Below are positions 26,211 to 35,628 of a stretch of 64,000 nucleotides of DNA, in pieces. The translations under genes and the position numbers were made by a program. The notes below the pieces were generated by a model. That model had not been told where the DNA came from and made no database searches. It was given only the letters and a program-made list of their open reading frames with translations. The stretch lies in the NCBI GenBank assembly GCA_022827625.1, contig JAJEIE010000012.1:1-64000 (forward strand). Direction: 5' to 3'. The first letter of the stretch is position 1. Every line of letters begins with the position of its first letter. Source of the DNA: Candidatus Poribacteria bacterium. Its GTDB lineage: Bacteria; Poribacteria; WGA-4E; WGA-3G.

Positions 26211-26885
26211 CCATTCATGCAGCTCCCAACCAGAGTCAAGTGCCTTCTGGCGGAGCGTTTTTCCTGGGTTTACGACGACGGGATTCCCGACGCATTCCAG
26301 CATCGGCAAATCCGATTGGCTGTCGCCGTAAGCATAACTGTCTTTTAGTGAAATTTCGTGTTGTTCCGCGAAAACCTGCATCGCTTCCGCTTTGCGTTCT
26401 CCAATGAGCGGGGCAGTCGTGAGTTTGCCTGTAAACCGTCCATTTTCTTCACGGAGCCGCGGTGCCAATACAGCGTCAACATCGAGATAATCAGCAATGG
26501 GTTGGACGATAAAATCGAGCGATCCGGTTACGAGGACTATCGTCATACCCTGTTGCTTGTGTTCCTGAATTTCCGATACCGCTTCCGAGAAGATTTTCGG
26601 ACGAAGGTAGGTCTCAAACATCTCTACCGATGACGTTTTTATCTCAGCAGCATCCATCCCGCGATAGTTCCGATAGAACACTTCATTGAAACGGGTTCGG
26701 CTTATCCTGTCTAAAATCAGGTAGTAGGCGATTTTTGGCAGAAACCCAATGAGCCATATCAGTCTGAGGAGGCGCGGAATTTTAGCAGTACGTATCCAGA
26801 TGTAGTAATGCACAATCGTAGACTTCAACAAAGTGCCATCTACATCAAAAAATGCACATGTGTTTTCCGTGTTTGGATCCGACAT
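26205..26885 (-). CDS. HAD-superfamily phosphatase, IB/SerB-like
   Basis: A 226-residue protein. A TTG at 26900 overlaps the upstream stop, but the ATG at 26885 has AAAGG six bases before it and fits the fold better. Motif I is FFDVDGTLL (D14, D16), motif II TIVLVTGSLDF, motif III a KAEAMQVF lysine, and motif IV YGDSQSDLPMLE. Subclass IB HAD enzymes include phosphoserine phosphatases and lyso-lipid phosphatases. Its start lies 11 bases after the acyltransferase megaprotein, with which PlsC-type enzymes commonly pair. Dephosphorylation of the lipid product is therefore a plausible role. Confidence 0.88.
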   Translation of the reverse strand: MSDPNTENTCAFFDVDGTLLKSTIVHYYIWIRTAKIPRLLRLIWLIGFLPKIAYYLILDRISRTRFNEVFYRNYRGMDAAEIKTSSVEMFETYLRPKIFSEAVSEIQEHKQQGMTIVLVTGSLDFIVQPIADYLDVDAVLAPRLREENGRFTGKLTTAPLIGERKAEAMQVFAEQHEISLKDSYAYGDSQSDLPMLECVGNPVVVNPGKTLRQKALDSGWELHEWL

Positions 26886-26896
26886 GATTAACCTTT

Positions 26897-29800
26897 TCAA
26901 GGACCTTTCTGCTGTTTTAATGTTGCCCCAAGCGCTGCGACGCGATGCTCTGCCAATTCCAAGAACTCCTGATAGGTGTCCGGATCAGTCGGTATTTTGC
27001 CGCGCTCGCCCCAATTCTCCCGTGGGAAGATGAGCGGTTCCCCAAAAATGATGCGCACCGGGTGTTTCTTCGGTAAGTTCTGACCTTTCGGCAGCGCGTG
27101 ATAGGTGCCTTCAATATACGCCGGTATAATCGGGACATTAGGACCATAAATGAGCAGACTGAGGATACCCGGCTGGAACGGCTGAAGCTTGCCATCAAGT
27201 GAGCGTGTACCTTCAGGAAAGATTAGCAGACCGTTATGTTGCGCCATCACCTCGTTCGCTGTCCTGAGATCCTGTAGAAATTCGGTAAAATTGCCTTCCC
27301 GCTCTATCGGAAGCGCGTTGAGGCACGTCCGAGCGAACCAACCCTGGAGACGCGTAGCGAACCAGTAGTCCCGCGCAGCGAGCACCCAGAGTTGGTACGC
27401 CCTTTTTCCAAGCGCAGTGATGACCGTCAATGTATCAAGGTGACTCGTGTGATTTGGCATAATAATATAGGGTTTGCCTTGCGGGATATGCTCAAGTCCA
27501 TAGCACTTCAGCGAGAAATAGTTCCTATAGATGCCAGTCATCACAGCACGGAAGGCACGTGCGTACCATCGCGGCACCTGCCGCAATTCCGTTTTCTCGT
27601 TTTCGGTGTGTGGATCTGTTAGTCTTGTAGCCTCAGACTGAAACGTCTCAATGAGTTTGACGACATCCCCGACTGCCTCCAAGTCCGCGAGTAAGGCATC
27701 GGGAATCGTTTCGCCGAGTTTCGTTTCAAGCACCAACAACAAGTCAAGTCGTGTGAGAGAATCGAGCCCTAAATCCACATCTAACCGACTCTCCAAGTGA
27801 ATTTGATGTGCTGGCATGCGTGCCAATCGTGAGAGCGTAGAGAGTACATCCTGTGGTATATCCGTCCTTGGTGCAGCGGATTCCGGGTCCATCGCCGCTG
27901 CTTCGGGGGTCTCATGAAGGCGCGTTGTATTTTCAATATGTGTTTGCAAACTACCTTTTAGAAGCTGCCGATCTATGGCACCGTTCTGAGTTTTGGGGAG
28001 TGGGTCATCCCAGAAATGGAACTTGTGAAATTGTTGGTAACTCGGCAGCGCCTTTGCCCGCGTTTGAAGATGGTGTTGAATCGTCTTTTTCGTTGTTTCA
28101 TCCGGCGATGTTGGCACAATTACGGCATGGATTGCCGTATCGGATCCATCTTCATAAGGAAGACCGACGACACAAATTTCAGAGATAGCAGGACTGTCTC
28201 GATAGAGTGCTTCCAATTCGACCGGATAGACATTCTTGCCAGAGGCAGGAACGATAACGTCTTTGCAGTGCCCCGTAAGATAGAGGTAACCATCAGCGTC
28301 CATATAACCGAGATCGCCTGTGTAGAGCCAGCCGTTCTGGATAGCCGCTGCAGTAGCAGCGGGGTTCTGATAGTATGCCTTCATTGTACTCGGTCCCTTC
28401 GCAACAATCTCGCCAACGCCATCGGCGTCCGGATTTTCAATCCTGAGCTCGACCCCTTCTACTGCGGGTCCGACAGAGTCGCGCTTACTTTTTTCGTAAG
28501 GGTTGACAGTCAACACAGGGGCAGTCTCGGTCATACCGTAGCCTTGGTAGATTGTCATACCGAATTTCTGAAACCCGTCATAAATCGCCTCAGAGAGCGA
28601 GGCACCGCCGCTCACGAGGACGCGAATTTCACCGCCCATAACAGCCTTCGCCTTTTCCGCCAAAGTTTCACCCGGTGTTTCCGCTCGCGCTGCCTGTCGT
28701 TCAATCGTGCTTTGGAGTAACTGAAAGAGGCGTGGCACACCGATAAAGGCAGTTGTTTTCGCCTCGCGCATCGTCTTCAGAAGCGTCGTCGGACGCAGCG
28801 CATTGACGTAGGTTGCAGTCGTCCCACTGTAGAGAGCCATCAACAAACTGCACGAAAAACTCAAAGCGTGATAGAGTGGCAATGCCGATAAGATACGTTC
28901 TGTGTCTGTTGGTGGAAGTGCTTTTGCGACTGCTTGTACGTTAGAGAGGAAACCACCATGTGTGAGCATCGCACCTTTAGCGTCAACAGTGGTCCCCATC
29001 GTGAAGATAATAGAGGCAACGGTATCAGGGGATATTTCCACATTCGGAAAATCGTCAGGAATGTCAGGGGTTAGTGTCCGATTCTCAGAAGGTTCGGAAC
29101 CGACAATCTCACAACCGTTATTGATGTTCTGTAACATCGTCTCCGCTTCCGCTAAAACCGCACTGGACTTTTCCAAAACGGCATCAGAGACTAAAATCGA
29201 TTTTGCGGTGGTGAACGCCGCGATTGCTAAGATTTCGTGGGCAGGGGTCTGGGCATCAAGTGGAACTACGGCAATGCCAATCTGGGTAGCTGCAAGGTAG
29301 GCGATACACCATCCCGGCTGATTTTCCGAGACTAACACGACCCGATCGCCTTTACGTAAACCGCTCTCCCATAACCGCCATGCGACTTCTCGTGAGCGCG
29401 TATAAGTTTCGGCGTAGGTATACTCTTCCCATTCACCCTCATTTACCATCTGCAGCGCGATCCTATTAGGAATTCGTGATGCCTGGGTCTTAATCAGGTC
29501 TACAATGGTTTTGGGATAGATATGTTCAGCGAGTGTAACAGACTCCTCCGATTCCTCTTGTGCGTCCACCTTACTCGGTTTTGTTTCCGAGTCGCCTGCT
29601 GTACCATCTTCAATTTTCAAGACATGCCGTTTGATGCCGGGGATATGAATCTCTTGAAAATACCGCTTCCAGTGGATTTTCGAGACATCGAAGTTAAAAC
29701 GCTGCTGTTCTGTGGGTGAGAGTGCCGTGTAAAGCCCTTGCATCTTCTTAGTCTCAAACTCAAAGTTCGTCCGAGTGTAGGGGGCATAAATTCTGATGTA

Positions 29801-31195
29801 ATGCAGAAGTGCTTTGACCCCGCTCTGCTTCAGGACAAGTTGACGGCGTTTCCGTTTCGCAGCACGTATTGGCAGCCGTCCGAGCACCGCTGTGACAAAA
29901 TCAATGAGGCGCATACGGCTGTCCAACTTCTGTTGGAATTCTTCTAAACTTGGATACTTCCAGATAGGCACAGCGATCGGCTTTCCATCTTCGAGCATAG
30001 GGTTTTTGATGAAGTAGTCGTAAGTCGCCTCAAAGATACCTCGAAAGTAGAGCGGGTTCTGCGTTCCGGTTGCCACATGATACACCTCAATGCCACCCCG
30101 TCTTGCCGTCGCCTCGGCAGCTGCCAAGGTCGCATTGACAACAAAGTCAACAGGAATAATATCCAGAATTATGTCTGGGTCTGCCGGGAAATCTGGCAGT
30201 CGTCCCTTCCCAAAACCGACAATTAGCGGTTCCGACATCCGAAACTTCCCGAGCCAACCAGGCACAGGTTCATCAAAACTACTCTCAATAATCGAGGGGC
30301 GCACAATAGCCGTTGGGAGGTCGCCGCGCAATTCCATCACCATCTGCTCGGCAAGGAATTTCATGTAGGTATAGGTATCGTTCCATCCACGCGAGCGTGC
30401 GTGTTCCAGTCCTGCCTCAACCAACCGATTCTCAAGCCATTCCGATTTCAATTCTTCGACCTGCGCTTCCAGCCTTTTCCGAGTCCCTTTTATCAACTCT
30501 TCAGCCATCTGCTCGAAACGTTCAAGGTTCTCAGGGGCATCGGCTTCAGCATGAATAGCAGTACTGAGAGATAGCAGTCCTTCGATCTCTTCGGAAAGCA
30601 CCTGTGGAATAACCATCCCGGTTTTTTCCTGATGCTCCGCTGCGTATTGTTGATATGGTGGCGGTAATTCCTCAGGCACCCGTCCGGCTTCGCTTCCCCG
30701 AACGTACGCCGTCGAAATATGCAGGAATACAGTATCTTGGCAGCCTTTTGCGAAGTTAACCACATGCTTAGCAGCAAGAGCGTTCCCCCACAAAGAATCA
30801 TCAAAAGGTGGATCGAAATCCACAAGTCCCGCAATGTTAATAAATACCTGTACTTCGTTCTGGAGGCGTTGGTATTCGGCATCGCTGAATCCGAGGCGTT
30901 CGTGAGTCAGTTCACCTTCAACAGCAATCAACTTCTGTTGTGCCCATTCATCAAAATTTTCGCCGTGCAAGCGTCGGAGAGAAGCAAAAACATCGGAGGC
31001 GAGGAGTTCATTTTCCAAGCGCTCTTGCGCGGAGGCCCGTTTTCCTGTTTTATCAGTGCGGCTTCGGATGAGAAGATAAATCTTTTCGACATCGGGGAGT
31101 GCGGTCAAAATCTTCGCCACCATCGGTTGACCTAAAAACGCCGTGCCACCCGTGATCAGCAGAACTTTCCCTCGAAAAAAATCAGTTATTGACAT
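26897..31195 (-). CDS. Four-domain reductase-acyl ligase-ACP-acyltransferase
   Basis: A 1432-residue protein after AAGGGAATT. Residues 1 to about 430: NAD(P)-dependent acyl reductase of the fatty acyl-CoA reductase type (VLLITGGTAFLGQPM Rossmann loop, YTYMKFLAEQ with the Tyr-x3-Lys pair, TAIVRPSIIESS). About 545-1090: AMP-forming acyl ligase (IIFTMGTTVDAKGAMLTHGG, YQGYGMTETAPVL, YTGDLGYMDADGYLYLTG). About 1115-1190: acyl carrier protein with phosphopantetheine serine S1146 (DLGLDSLTRLD). About 1210-1432: PlsC acyltransferase (H1249-x4-D1254 in NHTSHLDTL; FPEGTRS). It should activate a fatty acid, hold it on the ACP, and either reduce it or transfer it to a glycerol-type acceptor. Products could be ether or wax-type lipids, an inference. 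Confidence 0.9.
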   Translation of the reverse strand: MSITDFFRGKVLLITGGTAFLGQPMVAKILTALPDVEKIYLLIRSRTDKTGKRASAQERLENELLASDVFASLRRLHGENFDEWAQQKLIAVEGELTHERLGFSDAEYQRLQNEVQVFINIAGLVDFDPPFDDSLWGNALAAKHVVNFAKGCQDTVFLHISTAYVRGSEAGRVPEELPPPYQQYAAEHQEKTGMVIPQVLSEEIEGLLSLSTAIHAEADAPENLERFEQMAEELIKGTRKRLEAQVEELKSEWLENRLVEAGLEHARSRGWNDTYTYMKFLAEQMVMELRGDLPTAIVRPSIIESSFDEPVPGWLGKFRMSEPLIVGFGKGRLPDFPADPDIILDIIPVDFVVNATLAAAEATARRGGIEVYHVATGTQNPLYFRGIFEATYDYFIKNPMLEDGKPIAVPIWKYPSLEEFQQKLDSRMRLIDFVTAVLGRLPIRAAKRKRRQLVLKQSGVKALLHYIRIYAPYTRTNFEFETKKMQGLYTALSPTEQQRFNFDVSKIHWKRYFQEIHIPGIKRHVLKIEDGTAGDSETKPSKVDAQEESEESVTLAEHIYPKTIVDLIKTQASRIPNRIALQMVNEGEWEEYTYAETYTRSREVAWRLWESGLRKGDRVVLVSENQPGWCIAYLAATQIGIAVVPLDAQTPAHEILAIAAFTTAKSILVSDAVLEKSSAVLAEAETMLQNINNGCEIVGSEPSENRTLTPDIPDDFPNVEISPDTVASIIFTMGTTVDAKGAMLTHGGFLSNVQAVAKALPPTDTERILSALPLYHALSFSCSLLMALYSGTTATYVNALRPTTLLKTMREAKTTAFIGVPRLFQLLQSTIERQAARAETPGETLAEKAKAVMGGEIRVLVSGGASLSEAIYDGFQKFGMTIYQGYGMTETAPVLTVNPYEKSKRDSVGPAVEGVELRIENPDADGVGEIVAKGPSTMKAYYQNPAATAAAIQNGWLYTGDLGYMDADGYLYLTGHCKDVIVPASGKNVYPVELEALYRDSPAISEICVVGLPYEDGSDTAIHAVIVPTSPDETTKKTIQHHLQTRAKALPSYQQFHKFHFWDDPLPKTQNGAIDRQLLKGSLQTHIENTTRLHETPEAAAMDPESAAPRTDIPQDVLSTLSRLARMPAHQIHLESRLDVDLGLDSLTRLDLLLVLETKLGETIPDALLADLEAVGDVVKLIETFQSEATRLTDPHTENEKTELRQVPRWYARAFRAVMTGIYRNYFSLKCYGLEHIPQGKPYIIMPNHTSHLDTLTVITALGKRAYQLWVLAARDYWFATRLQGWFARTCLNALPIEREGNFTEFLQDLRTANEVMAQHNGLLIFPEGTRSLDGKLQPFQPGILSLLIYGPNVPIIPAYIEGTYHALPKGQNLPKKHPVRIIFGEPLIFPRENWGERGKIPTDPDTYQEFLELAEHRVAALGATLKQQKGP

Positions 31196-31266
31196 AATTC
31201 CCTTTTTAGTGTCATGATAGATACTTAAACGTATCGCACGAGGCTGCAGTCTCTCACATTGCCTTC

Positions 31267-31292
31267 AACTTATATTTACAAACTTCGTCTAA
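31267..31292 (+). promoter_or_regulatory. Candidate ECF-type promoter
   Basis: AAC (31267-31269), 16 bases, CGTC (31286-31289), then TAAT. It lies 113 bases upstream of the phosphatase gene, with the same spacing and CGTCTAAT end as at 16683. This gap also holds part of a TCAGTTATC-type repeat (about 31301-31345). Confidence 0.35.
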
Positions 31293-31401
31293 TCTTTTAG
31301 TGAGCAGCTATCCGCTAAACTGACTGCTGACTGCCATCACGCGGTAAAAGTTGCCCACATTTTAACACATTTTCTACAAAAAGTCAAAGGTTCAATAGAT
31401 A

Positions 31402-32601
31402 ATGTTAGCAGAAGCAGACAAGTTACAATTCTTACAAAAAACGGAACTTTTCGCGGAAATTCCAGAAACTGAGCTGAAATCGATTTCTCAGATTGCAAAC
31501 GAAGTCACTTATCCCGCGGATTCACTGCTATTTGAGGAGGGCGACGACGGCGACTCACTTTATCTTATAGTTGAAGGCAAAGTTAGTATTATCAAGGCAG
31601 GCACGGAGGTCTTGTTCTTTGATGAGAAAGGTTACTGTCTCGGCGAAATCGCCCTGATTGACAACAAACCCCGAAGCGCTACTGTCAAAACTGTGAAACC
31701 GACCCAATTCCTGCGTATCACCCGAAACGACTTCTTCAACGCTATGGCACGTGAACCACGAATCGGGCTCGGTCTGTTTCGGGTTCTAAACGACAAGATC
31801 CGACGCGATCTTGAGATTCAGATGAGTGCTGTCCGTAAAGAGATCGCACAAGAAGAATCGATGCGTTTCGCCGCTGAAGTCCAACAGTCCCTGCTCCCGA
31901 ATCAAGAAATTTCGCATCCGTGTGTGCATACCGCTGGCTATTGCCAACCGGCGAATAGTGTCGGTGGCGACTATTACGATTACATGGAACTTTCTGAAAA
32001 CCGAGTCGCTATTTTTATCGGTGATGTTATGGGGCACGGTTACCACTCAGCGATGGTAGCCGCGATGACGAAAAGTTGTCTGGAAACACAGATTCGCTTT
32101 GACGCTTCCGTACCGGAAGTCATGAAGGCGATTACCCGCGTCATAGAAGAAGACTCGCAAGCCTTTATCTATATAACCTGCTGCTATCTGATTATTCATC
32201 CAGACAATCGATTGGAATACACCAACGCGGGCCATCCGGAGATGCTCCTGTATCGTGCCGAACCGAATAGGGGAAACAGCGAAGCCGAGGAACCCCTTGA
32301 ATTAGAATCTGCATTCCTGCCGGTCGGTATTTCATTTTTCCCGGGACCATCGGAATACCACAGTATAGAGGTGGCGTGGCATCCGGGCGATCTGCTTGTC
32401 CTTTATTCAGATGGTATCACGGAAGCGTTCAACCCGAACTTGGAAATGTATGGACTGGAGCGTCTCAAATCTCTGATCTCCAAAAAACGTCATCTGTCTC
32501 CCGAAGAGATTAAAAATGAGATTCTGTCAGACCTCCGCGTACATCAGCAAGGCGAAAATACGAACGACGACATCACCCTGGTTGTCGCGAAGTTTACGTA
32601 G
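31402..32601 (+). CDS. Cyclic-nucleotide-binding domain plus SpoIIE/RsbU-type PP2C phosphatase
   Basis: A 399-residue protein. Residues about 10-130 are a cNMP-binding fold (FAEIPETELKSISQIANEV, LFEEGDDGDSLYLIVEGKVS, GYCLGEIALIDNKPRSATV), where GEIALIDNKPRSA is the phosphate-binding cassette. A helical linker precedes the PP2C-like domain (about 160-399): AAEVQQSLLP, SVGGDYYDYMEL, FIGDVMGHGYHSAMVAAM, LLVLYSDGITEAFNP and TNDDITLVVAKF. The metal-binding aspartates are present. Enzymes of this type dephosphorylate anti-sigma-factor antagonists in partner-switching cascades; no partner genes are in the window. A role in nucleotide-controlled stress signalling is an inference. Confidence 0.92.
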   Translation: MLAEADKLQFLQKTELFAEIPETELKSISQIANEVTYPADSLLFEEGDDGDSLYLIVEGKVSIIKAGTEVLFFDEKGYCLGEIALIDNKPRSATVKTVKPTQFLRITRNDFFNAMAREPRIGLGLFRVLNDKIRRDLEIQMSAVRKEIAQEESMRFAAEVQQSLLPNQEISHPCVHTAGYCQPANSVGGDYYDYMELSENRVAIFIGDVMGHGYHSAMVAAMTKSCLETQIRFDASVPEVMKAITRVIEEDSQAFIYITCCYLIIHPDNRLEYTNAGHPEMLLYRAEPNRGNSEAEEPLELESAFLPVGISFFPGPSEYHSIEVAWHPGDLLVLYSDGITEAFNPNLEMYGLERLKSLISKKRHLSPEEIKNEILSDLRVHQQGENTNDDITLVVAKFT

Positions 32602-32633
32602 AGCTGCGAAAATCAGACGCTCCAAAATCGGTG

Positions 32634-33830
32634 TTACTTGATTTGGCTGACCACATAGTGCATAATATTCTCTATGAGTTTTTTGTTCATCGCAGTTGTA
32701 TACTGGCTATCGTTGCGAAGGCTGGTGATGACATACATCCCCTTGCCATATCGCCTTGCCCCGACAACTAACTCTTTTTTATCTTCAGTGGTCGCAAAAA
32801 TTTCATCGCTGCGATGCCAGTCCGTCCACGCATCATCAATAAAGATTTTGCCTGACTCAATTTTGTTGGGTGTGGAGAAGAGAGATTTGCCTTTTTCAGT
32901 AACGACAAACTTCTGGGTTGGTGGGCTTTCAATACCTTTCAATTTCCCTTGTAACCACCCGGTTTCGCACGGTTTTTCGTCACTGCTGTCCTGCCCCGCG
33001 ACAACGACGATACCGCCGTTTTTCACAAACGCCTTAATCTTTTTCTCCGTCTCACGCGAAAGGAGGTAGTGTCCATAACTTGAGATCTCTTCGTAACCGA
33101 TCCACAACACATCAGCGTTTTCTAATTGTGGGAGTGCGTGTGCTCTGGTGAGTTCATGTGCAACGCCACGTTTTCCCACCTTTTTCAGGGACCTTAGTGC
33201 CTGATACTCATAAGTTGCTGTGTTGGTGTAAACAGGTGTCTGGCTCCATGTCGGATGTGTGCTGTTTGCGGTCAAAACTAAGACTTTTATCGCATCTTTC
33301 GGCGCGCCAACCCACATTTTACCGGCTAACATGTCGTTCACAATCTTTTGGAACGCCTTCGTTTTGCCATTAAACGTGCGTGACATCATCGGGTCAATGT
33401 GTGTAAATGTCCACCAAGAACCGCTGTAGCCGCTGCGATAGGCGCGCATCTGAAACCATGTATTATCAATAAAACACATACTATCGATACCGTAATGTTC
33501 ACGGTAGAAAACGATAATAGGCATTTTGGGTTTGAGCAAACCCACCATCTTTTCTGGCGAAGTGCTTTGCTTGTAATGCCCTGTAGCGAAGTTCATCTTA
33601 ATCTCTTTGAGATTACTTTTCCCTTTGACATCTTTTTTGACGGTAATAACGCCCCGCAACCGTCTTTTGTCAACACTTTCTACTTCGCCGAAGACGATGT
33701 TCGTGCAGGCATCAACGACTTCGCGAATTGTATATTCTCGCTCAATAAACGCAGAGGCAGATGGTGTGAAAAGCAAACCTACAAGACTCAACACCAGAAG
33801 TGATGCAAGGAATTTAGATGTAAAGCGCAT
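32634..33830 (-). CDS. Secreted protein with a glutamine-amidotransferase-like (ThuA/DUF4159-like) domain
   Basis: A 398-residue protein after AAGGGGATTTC. The signal peptide is ASLLVLSLVGLLFTPSASA. The first part (about 30-165) resembles small beta-rich modules found in proteins annotated as unknown (TNIVFGEVESVDKRRLRG). The second part has an amidotransferase-like fold: KVLVLTANSTHPTWSQ, ENADVLWIGYEEISSYG, FVKNGGIVVVAGQDSS and YGKGMYVITSL. There is no catalytic Cys-His pair of true amidotransferases, so a binding role is more likely. Its function is not recognised. Confidence 0.78.
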   Translation of the reverse strand: MRFTSKFLASLLVLSLVGLLFTPSASAFIEREYTIREVVDACTNIVFGEVESVDKRRLRGVITVKKDVKGKSNLKEIKMNFATGHYKQSTSPEKMVGLLKPKMPIIVFYREHYGIDSMCFIDNTWFQMRAYRSGYSGSWWTFTHIDPMMSRTFNGKTKAFQKIVNDMLAGKMWVGAPKDAIKVLVLTANSTHPTWSQTPVYTNTATYEYQALRSLKKVGKRGVAHELTRAHALPQLENADVLWIGYEEISSYGHYLLSRETEKKIKAFVKNGGIVVVAGQDSSDEKPCETGWLQGKLKGIESPPTQKFVVTEKGKSLFSTPNKIESGKIFIDDAWTDWHRSDEIFATTEDKKELVVGARRYGKGMYVITSLRNDSQYTTAMNKKLIENIMHYVVSQIK

Positions 33831-33966
33831 GACGAAATCCCCTTTAAGTGTTACAAACGCAGTTAATGAACCACGCTCTCTTTTAGATATGTTCGGATTT
33901 TCTAAGTAACAATATTGTATTACATCTCAACGAATTTTCCAACACCTTTTTACTTTCTCTGCCCTT

Positions 33967-35628
33967 ATGTCAGAACTGAAATCTCCGTTCCCTTCACAGT
34001 GGACATCGGCAAAAGTTTTTAATACCGCAACCTATATTGGACTCTTAGTCTTTGTTTTAGCACTTCCCTTCGGTTATTCGACGGCGTTCCTTAACATCGG
34101 ACTCTCACTGGTGCTATTCGGATGGGTCGGACGCGTCATCTCGGAACGGAAACTCGGCTGGCGACGGACACCGCTTGACCTTCCCATTGCGTTATTTTTG
34201 GGATTAGCACTCATAGCATCGCTCTTTGCACCGCACCCTTCGACGAGTAGCCTCGGCTACTTTTGGAAATTCCTTCGAGCGATCCTACTCTTCTATGCTG
34301 TTGTTCACAGTCGCTTAGGAACCCGATGGCGACATATCGTCATCGCCTTTATCGCTGCAGCAAGTATATCTTCTACACTCGGGCTCTGGTATTACGTAAA
34401 CGATACCCGCTTAGCACTCGACTTTATGGGGCGAATTGGGTTGCAATTTCAGGAGGAATTTACTGTAGCAGAGGGATTCTCGGACGAATTACGTGCTGAA
34501 CTGCGTACATGCCGTGTCCCGCTCTCGGAAACGGCTGTCCACGTAACGGACAGAAAACCGTCAGCGCAACCCGACACATGGCGTATTGACGATCCGGCGA
34601 GGGACAGACGCTACACAGTCCGTAAAGGTGATACACACCTTATGGTGTATATGATTGAACAACGTCTTACGGGGACGTTCAAGATGCCCAATGACCTCGG
34701 TGCATACCTCGCGCTCAGCCTTCCATTTGTCATAGGCTACTTTGTGGCAGGTTTAATAGCCATCAGCAGTCAGCAATTAGCAGTCGGGGAAACAACGGTC
34801 GGAAACCATCAGCAATTAGTAATCAGCAAAAATCCCTCTTTACCGAAAGCCAATAGCCGAAAGCCAATAGCCGAAAACCGAAAACTGATAACTATAACCC
34901 TAATATTGGGAATAATCTTAGTTTTGATGGGCACAAATCTCGTTTTGACCTTGACGCGTGCGGCGTGGGTGAGTGTCATCCTTGCAGTCATCTTCAGTGT
35001 CTTTTATCTTCTTATCAGCACACTACCCACAACGCTTTCGTGGAAGCGAGGCTTATTGGGATTGGCTTTAATGAGCATTGTGTGCTGTGTGTTCCTTCTG
35101 AATACAAACGCTCGGCAGACACTCATTGATATGGTGCCGCGGCATATTAAGTCCCGTTTTCAGACAATGATTACACATCCCGCAGGCTTCATGAGTGAAC
35201 GTCCGCAGTGGTGGCGCATGTCCGTACAATTCATTCAGCAGTATCCGTTCACCGGAATTGGGCCCGGTAGATTTCGCTACGAGTACCAACGAAACGGACC
35301 ACCTGAACAATACGACACGCCTTATCACGCCCATAACATCTATCTGCACATCGCTGCCGAGCAGGGGATTCCATCGCTTTTGGTGTTTTTGTGGATGGTA
35401 GCGATCCTCTGCCAATCCATATTTGCCATGCGGCAGGCAACAGATTTTTGGGGGATGGGTACCTTTATCGGCGCGAGCGGATTCCTCATTTCCGCGCTTG
35501 TTTACGGACTCGCAGATAACATCCTACATCAACGCACAGTGTTGCTTTTCTGGTTTATCATCGGCATAATTTTTTATTTACAACTATCAGAGGACCCAAG
35601 ATATGAAAAAAGACCGAACGCCGGTTGA
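33967..35628 (+). CDS. O-antigen ligase/polymerase-like membrane protein with an in-frame repeat insertion
   Basis: A 553-residue, multi-helix membrane protein (about 10-12 helices). The conserved Wzy_C-type segment GIGPGRFRYEYQRNG with HAHNIYLHIAAEQGIPSLL identifies the O-antigen ligase family, which joins or polymerises glycan chains outside the inner membrane. A large loop after the fifth helix has FQEEFTVAEGF and CRVPLSETAVHVTDRKPSAQ. Residues about 265-311 (ISSQQLAVGETTVG... ENRKLITI) are encoded by a MITE-like repeat (34758-34898) inserted between two helices without breaking the frame. It overlaps the next gene's start by 26 bases. Confidence 0.88.
   Translation: MSELKSPFPSQWTSAKVFNTATYIGLLVFVLALPFGYSTAFLNIGLSLVLFGWVGRVISERKLGWRRTPLDLPIALFLGLALIASLFAPHPSTSSLGYFWKFLRAILLFYAVVHSRLGTRWRHIVIAFIAAASISSTLGLWYYVNDTRLALDFMGRIGLQFQEEFTVAEGFSDELRAELRTCRVPLSETAVHVTDRKPSAQPDTWRIDDPARDRRYTVRKGDTHLMVYMIEQRLTGTFKMPNDLGAYLALSLPFVIGYFVAGLIAISSQQLAVGETTVGNHQQLVISKNPSLPKANSRKPIAENRKLITITLILGIILVLMGTNLVLTLTRAAWVSVILAVIFSVFYLLISTLPTTLSWKRGLLGLALMSIVCCVFLLNTNARQTLIDMVPRHIKSRFQTMITHPAGFMSERPQWWRMSVQFIQQYPFTGIGPGRFRYEYQRNGPPEQYDTPYHAHNIYLHIAAEQGIPSLLVFLWMVAILCQSIFAMRQATDFWGMGTFIGASGFLISALVYGLADNILHQRTVLLFWFIIGIIFYLQLSEDPRYEKRPNAG
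34758..34898. repeat. MITE-like inverted-repeat element D, inside a coding sequence
   Basis: About 141 bases (47 codons). It contains AGCCATCAGCAGTCAGCAATTAG-like and CGAAAACTGATAACTATAA-like words (given in parts) and central GCCAATAGCCGAAAGCC repeats. It matches the words of the intergenic elements A-C. The frame of the host gene is kept. Confidence 0.6.
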
